Source: a virus. From it: a stretch of 38,086 bases of DNA. Of the stretch, positions 29,061 to 35,842 are shown one piece after another. The notes under the pieces were generated by a model. It was not told where the DNA came from, ran no database searches, and saw nothing but the letters and a program-made list of their open reading frames with translations. The stretch is taken from positions 1-38,086 of the IMG/VR virus record IMGVR_UViG_3300043450_000132; one strand, 5' to 3'. How positions within the stretch are numbered: the first letter of the stretch is position 1; each line of letters opens with the position of its first letter. The translations under genes and the position numbers were made by a program.

Positions 29061-31162
29061 CAGATCACCCCACCGTTACCCGCAGGCGCACCGCCAGGGC
29101 CACGCATCGCGGCCTGCTCGGCCTTGATCTGGGCCGTCTGAACGGCGACGCCGCTCCTGGCCTCGATCTCCGCCGCGCGCAGGTACAAGTCCTGCGCCAT
29201 GCGGTCGCGCTCGCGGTCGTCGGCCATCTGGGCCTTCATGGCTTCGATCTGGTTCTTCTGCATGTCGGCCTGCACGCGGGCGCTGACCTTCATCTGCTCG
29301 GCTTGGAGGAACGCCGCCGACTGCGGGTCTTGCTGCGGCTGCTGCTGCGCGGCGGCCTGTGCCGCCTGGCCCATGAGCTGCTGCTCGATCTGCATGCTCA
29401 TCGGGCGGTAATAGCGATCGGCGTTGCGGACGCCAGCGGCGAACAGGATATCAGCCAGCGTGTTGCGGATCTCCGTCAGGCCGACGAGCGGGTTCTGCGG
29501 GCCGTAGGCCTGCATGATGCCCATCTGGGTCTGCAACGTGGCGGCCAGCGCCATCTGCTTCTCTTCCTCGCGGCCAGTGCCCAGGCCGACGTTGATCGTC
29601 ACGTCCATGTCAGCGTTCCAGACACGCGGGTCCATCGGCACGAAAGACGTGTTGAGGCGCATCATTTCGGGGCCGCGTGCGTGCTTGATCCAGAGGTGCA
29701 GCATGATCTTGTAGAGGCGGCGCAGGCCGCCTTCGGCCAGGTTGCGCGCCATCGTCTCGACCTGAGCGGCGGCGGCGGAGATAGTGGCGGTGACGGCAGC
29801 CTTGGTCGTCGATTGGAGGGCATCGGGATCAAGGCCTTGAGAAGCGCGCGTCACCCCCGTCTTCTGTTCGACGAGGTCGTCAATGTATTGCAGGGCGGGC
29901 AGCGTCTGCCCGGCCACGAAAGGCACCGAAAGCTCGCGGACGGCGTCGATCTGGCGCATCCGCACCACGCCGCCGATCTCATTGTTGAGCAGGTCGGACA
30001 TGTTCACCATGCCCTCAACGGCCCCCGTGCGGGGACTGTTGGTCATGGCCACGTTGTCCAGGATGCCGCGCAGCACAGCCGTGCCTGCGTCCTGCTCGTT
30101 CTTGATCAGGTCGTAGATCGATCGACCGAAGAAGGCGTGCGGCTCAGGGTCGATCTCGAAGACGGCGAAAGGGCTCTCATCGGCAGGCTCGAAGTCCAGC
30201 AGCTTGTAGCCCGTGCCGCCGAGCAGGAAGCGATGCAGGACGGGGACGCCCGTGCCATCGACATCCACCCGCATGTAGGCCTCAGTCAGCGTGACCTTCC
30301 GCATGGCCGGATCGCTCGCACTCTCGTCGTCCATGTAGTCTGCGGTGTACTTCCGGCGCGCGTCGCGCTCCTCGTCCGACAGGTCGTCGCCGCCATCGTC
30401 GAAGGATCCGAGATCGACCACGTCGTCGAAGGCGAAGCCCATCTCCACGAGATCACCGACGCGCATCTCAGTGCGCTGGCCGTGGATGTAGGCTGTCTCC
30501 GCGTCGCGGGCGCGGCTGTCCACGAAGAACTCTTCCGGCGGCACCGAGGCGACGCACATCTTGCCGCGCGTCTCCGTGCGGCTGATCTTCAGGTCATGCG
30601 TGGACATGGACATGGCCATGCCCATCGGATCCATCTGCTCGACCACGTTCGCCGTGTGCTCCAGCACCTCGACGCCCGGCTCGTTCAGGACGAGCATCAG
30701 CTCGTCGTCGGAGAGGTCGGTGAAGGTGAAGACCTCGGCCTTCGACTGATCCTCCCACCACACCTTCAGGATGCCTGTCTTCTTGCGAAGCGCGTCATCG
30801 AAGGCGTCGTTCAGGAGGCGGAAGCCGTTCGACTGCTCGAGCTTCTTCTGGATGCCGATCGTGGCCTGCTCCGCGCTTGCCACGTCTTCGGGGCCGACGG
30901 GCACGAACTCGGCGGGCTTCTCGTGCGACAGGAAGATCCGCATCAGGCTCGGCTTGACCTGCCGGATGGTGTCGCGCACCTTCGTGGCGACCACCTTCGA
31001 TCGGCCTTCCTCGACCCCGATGTCCACTTCGCCATCGAAGTACTGCTGCGCCTTCACGCGCTCAGGCGCGATCTCGCTCTCGATGAAATCGACAGCGTCC
31101 TGCACCGCTCCGGCCACCAGGGCCTCTAGCTCGTCTCGGGTCTTCGGCTTCAGTTGAGCCAC
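29060..31162 (-). CDS. Portal protein (P22/SU10-like)
   Basis: A 700-residue portal. The N-terminal half has the wing and stem features of P22-type portals (VKPSLMRIFLS, FDDALRKKTGILKVWWEDQ, ASVPPEEFFVDSRARDAETAYIHGQRTEM). The central part (YDLIKNEQDAGTAVLRGILDNVAMTNSPR) and a Gln-rich helical barrel near the C-terminus (MQIEQQLMGQAAQAAAQQQPQQ) also fit. Translation starts at GTG 31162; the GAGGG site six bases upstream is in a 6-bp hairpin. It is the first gene after a 72-base gap carrying an operator-like site. Confidence 0.85.
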   Translation of the reverse strand: MAQLKPKTRDELEALVAGAVQDAVDFIESEIAPERVKAQQYFDGEVDIGVEEGRSKVVATKVRDTIRQVKPSLMRIFLSHEKPAEFVPVGPEDVASAEQATIGIQKKLEQSNGFRLLNDAFDDALRKKTGILKVWWEDQSKAEVFTFTDLSDDELMLVLNEPGVEVLEHTANVVEQMDPMGMAMSMSTHDLKISRTETRGKMCVASVPPEEFFVDSRARDAETAYIHGQRTEMRVGDLVEMGFAFDDVVDLGSFDDGGDDLSDEERDARRKYTADYMDDESASDPAMRKVTLTEAYMRVDVDGTGVPVLHRFLLGGTGYKLLDFEPADESPFAVFEIDPEPHAFFGRSIYDLIKNEQDAGTAVLRGILDNVAMTNSPRTGAVEGMVNMSDLLNNEIGGVVRMRQIDAVRELSVPFVAGQTLPALQYIDDLVEQKTGVTRASQGLDPDALQSTTKAAVTATISAAAAQVETMARNLAEGGLRRLYKIMLHLWIKHARGPEMMRLNTSFVPMDPRVWNADMDVTINVGLGTGREEEKQMALAATLQTQMGIMQAYGPQNPLVGLTEIRNTLADILFAAGVRNADRYYRPMSMQIEQQLMGQAAQAAAQQQPQQDPQSAAFLQAEQMKVSARVQADMQKNQIEAMKAQMADDRERDRMAQDLYLRAAEIEARSGVAVQTAQIKAEQAAMRGPGGAPAGNGGVI

Positions 31163-31168
31163 GTCACG

Positions 31169-31187
31169 CCCTCACATGGTCTGAGGG
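31169..31187 (-). promoter_or_regulatory. Hairpin covering the portal ribosome-binding site
   Basis: On the minus strand CCCTCA (31187-31182) pairs with TGAGGG (31174-31169) around a 7-base loop; the GAGGG inside the second arm is the Shine-Dalgarno for the portal GTG. The structure should lower or gate portal translation, useful because only 12 portal subunits are needed per virion. Confidence 0.5.
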
Positions 31188-31216
31188 CATGATACAACTT
31201 GCGCGTTCATTTCACA

Positions 31217-31227
31217 ACCGAAGCGGG
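31217..31227. promoter_or_regulatory. Operator-like site upstream of portal
   Basis: ACCGAAGCGGG matches the ACCGNNNCGGT operator in all but the last base. Unlike most of the late region it lies in a non-coding gap. A single site with one mismatch could be chance. Confidence 0.3.
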
Positions 31228-31234
31228 AATGTGG

Positions 31235-31333
31235 CTACTTCTTGTAGCCGCCCTTGCCCATGCAGCGGCCAGCGGCCTTGCACTTCGACGGGGACAAGCA
31301 GCCCTTGCAGGGCTTGAGCACGGGCTTCTTCAT
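31235..31333 (-). CDS. 32-residue Cys/Lys-rich protein
   Basis: A small frame overlapping the holin stop as ATGA (31330-31333). The product has four cysteines, two as CKGC and two later (SKC, GRC), and many Lys/Gly residues, ending KGGYKK. The spacing C-x2-C-x5-C-x5-C suggests a tiny metal-binding knuckle. Similar very short Cys/Lys proteins occur near late genes of other phages, from memory. Function unknown; the coupling supports translation. Confidence 0.6.
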   Translation of the reverse strand: MKKPVLKPCKGCLSPSKCKAAGRCMGKGGYKK

Positions 31334-31521
31334 TTCTTCGCGCGCTCCACCTTGTCCCAGGCCGAGAGGGCGACGCCGACCAGCGTCAGCAGAGCGCCGG
31401 AGACGGTTTCGACCTGGCCGGAGGTGATCACACCGTACGACGCAAGAGCGCCGCCAGCGGTCGTGGCAAGGTGGCGAGAGATCGCCAGGATCAGGGGTTT
31501 CATGAAGGCAGCGTTCAGCAT
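31330..31521 (-). CDS. Holin, Pam3-gp28-like
   Basis: A 63-residue membrane protein with two hydrophobic segments (about 10-30 and 38-55) linked by a short turn, and a basic C-terminus (WDKVERAKK). The pattern RHLATTAGGALASYGVITSGQVETVSGALLTLVGVALSAWDK matches a common small holin family in phages of alphaproteobacteria. It lies directly after the endolysin. It would open the inner membrane so the amidase reaches the wall. Confidence 0.75.
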   Translation of the reverse strand: MLNAAFMKPLILAISRHLATTAGGALASYGVITSGQVETVSGALLTLVGVALSAWDKVERAKK

Positions 31522-31525
31522 CGTG

Positions 31526-31963
31526 TCAGTCCTTCTTGCTGTGCCACGAGGGCACGTTGAAGCCAGGGCAAGCCTTCTGGGCCCACTGATTGTGACCGCT
31601 CACCGCGAGCTTGCCGTACTTGCGTTGCAGGTCCGCGATGACGGCGCGAAGCGCCCGATCCTGCGACGCGGTGAAGTTTTCCTCGAAGGTGTCGGTCGCC
31701 GCCGATCCGAAGCCGCCGACCAGGCACACGCCGACGGTGCCCGTGTTGCGGCCCTGCGTGTGCGCGCCGACCCGCTCCAGGGGGCGGCCAGCGGTCACGG
31801 TGCCATCGCGGTCGATCACGTAGTGGTATCCGATGTCGGACCAGCCGTTGTCGCGCATGTGCCAGAGCTTGATCTCGCGCACCTTCGCCGACGCCGTCTT
31901 GCCGTCCATCCAGTTCGGCCTCGTCGCCGAGCAGTGGACGATGACCTCCTTGATGGGCCTCAT
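31526..31963 (-). CDS. N-acetylmuramoyl-L-alanine amidase endolysin (T7 lysozyme-like)
   Basis: A 145-residue Amidase_2 enzyme that cleaves the bond between MurNAc and L-alanine in peptidoglycan. Zinc ligands are His10 (VHCSAT), His124 (SGHNQW) and Cys132 (KACPGF); Tyr46 (IGYHYV) and Lys130 match the catalytic Tyr and Lys of T7 lysozyme. The size equals T7 lysozyme and there is no signal peptide, so release needs the holin. A longer frame to 32221 is rejected because ATG 31963 overlaps the upstream stop. T7 lysozyme also inhibits T7 RNA polymerase; no such polymerase is here. Confidence 0.9.
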   Translation of the reverse strand: MRPIKEVIVHCSATRPNWMDGKTASAKVREIKLWHMRDNGWSDIGYHYVIDRDGTVTAGRPLERVGAHTQGRNTGTVGVCLVGGFGSAATDTFEENFTASQDRALRAVIADLQRKYGKLAVSGHNQWAQKACPGFNVPSWHSKKD

Positions 31964-32346
31964 GCGAGCAGCTCCCTTATCGAGGCCTCCATGCGTTCGC
32001 GCGTGAACAGTTCGGGCCTGACGCGGCGGCGCATGTCCTCGGGGCGGAAGAATAGCACAATCTCCAGTTGCAGCGCCACTAGGGCGTAGATGTCGGTGTT
32101 GGGGCCGATGGAGCGGAAGCAGAAGCCGTAGGTTTGCAGCTTGTCCTTGCCGTAGGCCGTAGGCTCTGTTGCCGACTTGACCTGGACCGTGAGCATCCGC
32201 CCGCTGGGCGTCCTGACCCACAGGTCGTGCTCCTCTCGATCCACATGCGCCACCTGCACGCCGTGGCGCTCGAGCTGGTACATCGTCAGCAGCTCACCGA
32301 CCAAACCCGTGTCACGGGTGGCGCTTCTGCGGTCTACCGCATGCAG
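31960..32346 (-). CDS. PD-(D/E)XK-like nuclease, possible CTG start or frameshift
   Basis: A 114-128-residue protein. TGLVGELLTMYQLERHGVQVAHV, then HDLWV and LTVQVKSA give the Glu...Asp...Gln-x-Lys order of small PD-(D/E)XK nucleases. The only near-standard start in frame is TTG 32304, which lacks a Shine-Dalgarno and drops the usual TG before VGEL. A CTG at 32346 has GAGG seven bases upstream and restores 14 residues. The ATG overlapping the previous stop runs out after five codons in another frame. So either a non-AUG start or a frameshift is present. Confidence 0.6.
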   Translation of the reverse strand: MHAVDRRSATRDTGLVGELLTMYQLERHGVQVAHVDREEHDLWVRTPSGRMLTVQVKSATEPTAYGKDKLQTYGFCFRSIGPNTDIYALVALQLEIVLFFRPEDMRRRVRPELFTRERMEASIRELLA

Positions 32347-32347
32347 G

Positions 32348-32575
32348 TCATTTCCTCAGGGCGGCCTCGATGCTGTCGAGCTTGGCGAAGATCGCGTCGA
32401 TGGTGCGCCGCATCTCCTTGAACTCGCGGTCGTGCGCCTCCTTGGATGCCTCGATCTGGGCCTGCATCACGGCGATCAGCGTGGCGTGCGACTGCTGCTT
32501 GGTGTGCAGCAGCCAAACGAACGCGCCGACGGGCAGAACCACGTACTTCAGCGCCATGTCGATCCACGTGTCCAT
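32348..32575 (-). CDS. Single-span membrane protein with coiled coil (spanin-like?)
   Basis: A 75-residue protein. A short N-terminal helix and one hydrophobic span (about 8-24: ALKYVVLPVGAFVWLLH) are followed by a charged coiled coil of about 45 residues. This is the shape of an i-spanin or of DUF2730/T7 18.5-like proteins. No lipoprotein partner (o-spanin) is seen. It sits at the head of the lysis cassette. The start is ATG 32575, with a TGATG junction; TTG 32578 is less likely. Confidence 0.6.
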   Translation of the reverse strand: MDTWIDMALKYVVLPVGAFVWLLHTKQQSHATLIAVMQAQIEASKEAHDREFKEMRRTIDAIFAKLDSIEAALRK

Positions 32576-33690
32576 CAATACTGCTCCTGCTCGGGACGCA
32601 GGCCAAGGAGGCCGAAGAGGGGGGCGCTGCCCGCAAGGGCGGCGCTCAAATTTTCAGACCGCGCCCGGCGCGGGTCGAAGGCAGCGAAGCGCGAGCGCAG
32701 CACCGCGTCGGAAGCACCGCCGCGATCCGTCAGCATGATGTTGCTGACGCTGCCGGGGTCTTCGACATCGTTGATGTAGGGCAGGCTGGTGAAGCCCTCA
32801 TCGGCCAGGCGGCGGCGCATCATGGGCGGAACGTCGCGGCGATCGATGCCATGCTCGTCGGCCATTGCCGAGATGAACATCTCGAGGTCAAGCTCGGTCC
32901 AGGGCTTCCCCGTTGACGGATTATTGAACGGGCGCGACAGATCTGCCTTCAGTGGGATCGTGAAGCCTGTCGGCTCCTCCCACCCCATAAAGCGGTCCTC
33001 GGCTGCGCGCTGCGTGCCAACGTGCGGGCCGAGCCTGCTGGTCGAGCCCGTCGATTTATCCAGGTCAAAGGCGGTGAAGTCTTCGGGGGAACGCGACCAG
33101 TGGTACACGTCCGACCAGCCATCGCCGAAGTCAGCCGCACGGCCCGGCATCGTCAGCGCACCGCCGTCGCCGACAGCGAAGTCCACGATGCTGCGTTTCA
33201 CGGCGGGGCCGGAGGTCGCCACGAATTGCGCGGCATCGCTCAGGAGGCCGTCAGCGGCCCGCGCAGCGCCCTTGGCCGCAGGGCCGAGGCCCAGCAGCGA
33301 CGGGATCACCATCGCGCCCGTCAGGGCCGCCTCCGCAGCCGCTGTGCCGTAGTTTCCGGCGCGGGTCTGATCGGCGACGCTCTGCCCCATCAGGCGGATG
33401 TCCTCGATGCCCTGCGGCACGCCCGCGACGGGCGTGAACGACAGCGCGGTCAGGTACTCCGGCGTGCCGCGCACAAGGCCTGCGTCCATCGCCTTGTCGG
33501 CCAGATACGCGGTGACGCGGTTCTCGCTGCTCAGCGCCTCGGCCATCGACAGCAGCTCGTCCAGATCGAAGCGCGACTGGCGGTCCCAATATGCGCGACC
33601 TTGCGCGTCCGTCTTCATGACGGGCAGTGTGTCAATTGCCGCGCGCAGGATGCGCGGATCGTCCAGGAGGGCGAGATACCTCTCGTCCAT
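32575..33690 (-). CDS. ADP-ribosyltransferase-like late protein
   Basis: A 371-residue protein. Residues about 192-340 follow the pattern of phage ART-like domains found in polyvalent and MuF-type proteins: VYHWSRSPEDFTAFD (195-209), IPLKADLSRPF, then FTSLPYINDVEDPGS, and a closing LRSRFAAFDP (331-340). The N-terminal 110 residues are helical; residues 115-150 hold a Gly/Ala hydrophobic stretch. The C-terminus ends in a Gly-rich hydrophobic segment before PEQEQ. It is probably packaged or late-expressed and acts on host proteins after ejection. The catalytic Glu is not certain. Confidence 0.6.
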   Translation of the reverse strand: MDERYLALLDDPRILRAAIDTLPVMKTDAQGRAYWDRQSRFDLDELLSMAEALSSENRVTAYLADKAMDAGLVRGTPEYLTALSFTPVAGVPQGIEDIRLMGQSVADQTRAGNYGTAAAEAALTGAMVIPSLLGLGPAAKGAARAADGLLSDAAQFVATSGPAVKRSIVDFAVGDGGALTMPGRAADFGDGWSDVYHWSRSPEDFTAFDLDKSTGSTSRLGPHVGTQRAAEDRFMGWEEPTGFTIPLKADLSRPFNNPSTGKPWTELDLEMFISAMADEHGIDRRDVPPMMRRRLADEGFTSLPYINDVEDPGSVSNIMLTDRGGASDAVLRSRFAAFDPRRARSENLSAALAGSAPLFGLLGLRPEQEQY

Positions 33691-35078
33691 CAGCGGGCCT
33701 CAAGGCTCTTCAGGTACTGGATCATCTCGTCTTCGGGCGACATGGTCGCCGCCTGCGCTTGATCGGGCTGCATGGACAGGAGGCCGCCGCCAAGGCCTGC
33801 GCCCGTCACTGCCAGCGGAGAGCGGCCCTGCGCGAAGTCCATGAACTGCGAGCGACGATCTGTGATGCGCTGCCCTGCCCGCTTGTCAATGGTGCGACGC
33901 ATCAGCTCCATGAAGGTGCCTTGGCTCTCATCGGCGAGGCCCGTCAGGTCGCCCGCGCCCATCCAGAGGTTTGCTTGGAACTGGGCGGGCGTCATCTCGT
34001 AGCGCGCAGCCAAGCGCTGCGCCATCTCTTCCAGCGCCGCGTACTCGTTGTCGTTGGGCACATCAAGCCACGCCTGCGGGACATCACGGAACAGCGCGGT
34101 GTCTTGGATCACGCCATCCTGCGCCGCCTTGTACAGGTTCACCTCAGTCACGAGCTGGCCCGTCCCCGTCTTGCGGGTCTTGATGTACGGCTCGATCACA
34201 TCGCCGTATGCGGCGCGGAGCTTTTCGAGGTTTGCGCCGGAGAGCTGCGCCTGCTGCGTCAGGAAGTCGGTGCCGCCGTCAGACATCGCCAAGAGGCGCA
34301 TGAAGTGCTTGTCGGCAGCAATGTTCTGCTCAGAGCCAAGCAGGTCGTTGCGGAAGCCCTTCACCTTCGGGTTGGCCTTGAGCCACGCACTCAGCTCGCC
34401 CTTCGTCAGCCCAGCGGGCGGCGTTTCGGACCAGTTGCCGTCCATGATGTTGAGCACGTTCTTGGCGTGGTTGCCCTGCATCACGTGGCCGTAGTTGTAG
34501 TCGTCGGGCATGTTCGGAACGGAAACGCCAAGCTCCCGCGCTGCCGCTCCCGGCGTGATGCCGCCCTGGGATACTCGCTCAGCCACCGCGCGCCGCATCT
34601 CCGGCGGCAGGGTGTAGTAGAAGCTCGCATTGCGGAGGTTGGAGGGCACATCAGAGCCCGTCGAAGTCGCGCCGACCATGTTGACGTAGTCGCGCCACAT
34701 TGCGTCGCCGCGAGCCTCGTCACCATTGGCGGCGGCGATCATCCAGTCGCGCAGCTCTTCCGAATTGTACCAGTCCGACCCGCTCAGGGTCTTGCCCTTC
34801 TCGATGTAGCTGTCGAAGACGCTCTGGATCGGCGCGTTCGGGTCATCCGCCGCCGCGATCAGACGCGACATGCGGTCGGTGTTCACCTTCGGTGTATAGC
34901 GTGGGTATTCGGTCGTGCGGTTGGGAGCTGCGCCACGGTATTCAGGCCGCGATCCGGCGGGCAGGTCGATGGTGTCCATCGCGGGGCCGCCGTTGTTGCC
35001 CATGATCCGCCGCAGAATGTCTTCCGCCACATCGACGCCGAGCTTGACGCCGCCCTTGATCATCTCGCCCTTGCCCAT
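33690..35078 (-). CDS. Large unknown virion-associated/polyvalent-like protein
   Basis: A 462-residue protein without an assigned fold. The segment NHAKNVLNIMDGNW, then VKGFRNDLLGSEQNIAADKHFMRLLAM resembles a helical domain repeated in phage polyvalent proteins (K-x-F-x-N-x-L-x-G ... D-x-H-x-x-R). The C-terminus has a Gly-rich hydrophobic stretch (AVTGAGLGGGLLSM) followed by PDQAQAATM, parallel to the end of the ART-like neighbour. Both probably travel in the virion or are made late. It starts at a TAATG junction. Confidence 0.55.
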   Translation of the reverse strand: MGKGEMIKGGVKLGVDVAEDILRRIMGNNGGPAMDTIDLPAGSRPEYRGAAPNRTTEYPRYTPKVNTDRMSRLIAAADDPNAPIQSVFDSYIEKGKTLSGSDWYNSEELRDWMIAAANGDEARGDAMWRDYVNMVGATSTGSDVPSNLRNASFYYTLPPEMRRAVAERVSQGGITPGAAARELGVSVPNMPDDYNYGHVMQGNHAKNVLNIMDGNWSETPPAGLTKGELSAWLKANPKVKGFRNDLLGSEQNIAADKHFMRLLAMSDGGTDFLTQQAQLSGANLEKLRAAYGDVIEPYIKTRKTGTGQLVTEVNLYKAAQDGVIQDTALFRDVPQAWLDVPNDNEYAALEEMAQRLAARYEMTPAQFQANLWMGAGDLTGLADESQGTFMELMRRTIDKRAGQRITDRRSQFMDFAQGRSPLAVTGAGLGGGLLSMQPDQAQAATMSPEDEMIQYLKSLEAR

Positions 35079-35776
35079 TAGCGTCTTCCATATCCAGAGG
35101 TGGTGGGGTAGCCCGTTGAGTAGGTCAGGGGCGCGATGGTCGCGGGAGCCCCAAGCACTGGCGGGGTCGTCATCGCAAACGGGGGCGGCGGGGATGAAGT
35201 GAAGCCGCTGCGGTCAAACCACAACGCCGCCTCCATGTCGCGGGCAAGGCGCTGCCTCTCCATCAGCTCCTGCATCGTCGGCATGCGCGGCGGCTGCATG
35301 ATGCGAGGGCCGACAGGCGCGCCGCGCTGAATGGCGGCCAGGATGTCGTCAGTGGTCAGATTGCCGATCATCGGCGACGCGCTGACCTGGCCCGGTGCGG
35401 GCGGCTGGGGAGCCATCGCGGGTGCCGTCGTAAGGTCCGTGGGGCGAGGCATAGGCCGCGCGTCGCTCATGCGATCGCGGTAGCCCATCGGGCGCACGCC
35501 CAGCTCATTCAGGAGGCCGGAGAACGGGCCGCCCTCAAAGCGCTGGCCGGAGCGGCCCGCGCCGCCACCGTCGAACATGTCGAGCAGGCCCGTGTAGCCG
35601 AAGATGCCGCCGCCAGGTGCGCGCGGGGCGGCAGGGCCGCCAGGCGAGCCGGATCTGCTGGGGCCGAGGGACGGCGTCACGCCGCGAAGGTGTGACGGGA
35701 TCGGGGTGCCGTCGCGGGCATTCGCCGCCCGCGCATATCCAGCCGCCGCCGCCCGGTTTCGCTCTTTCATGGACAT
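35078..35776 (-). CDS. Pro/Gly-rich protein with GGPxSGxLNxLGV motif
   Basis: A 232-residue low-complexity protein rich in Pro, Gly, Ala and Met, with no enzyme motif. Residues 80-94 share 11 of 15 positions with residues 205-219 of the virion protein at 19324-20031. The motif is preceded in both by Gly-rich linkers. It is the first gene after terL, with AGGA seven bases before ATG 35776. Likely a flexible virion component or docking partner. Confidence 0.6.
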   Translation of the reverse strand: MSMKERNRAAAAGYARAANARDGTPIPSHLRGVTPSLGPSRSGSPGGPAAPRAPGGGIFGYTGLLDMFDGGGAGRSGQRFEGGPFSGLLNELGVRPMGYRDRMSDARPMPRPTDLTTAPAMAPQPPAPGQVSASPMIGNLTTDDILAAIQRGAPVGPRIMQPPRMPTMQELMERQRLARDMEAALWFDRSGFTSSPPPPFAMTTPPVLGAPATIAPLTYSTGYPTTSGYGRR

Positions 35777-35842
35777 GTCGGTTTCCTGTCGCTTGCTGCT
35801 GGCAGTTTACACCACCTTCGGTTGCATGGAAACCTCGCGGCG

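Noticed and set aside
29303-31129. 608-residue plus-strand frame
   Set aside because: It is antisense to portal; no family resemblance and Leu/His/Val-rich shadow composition.
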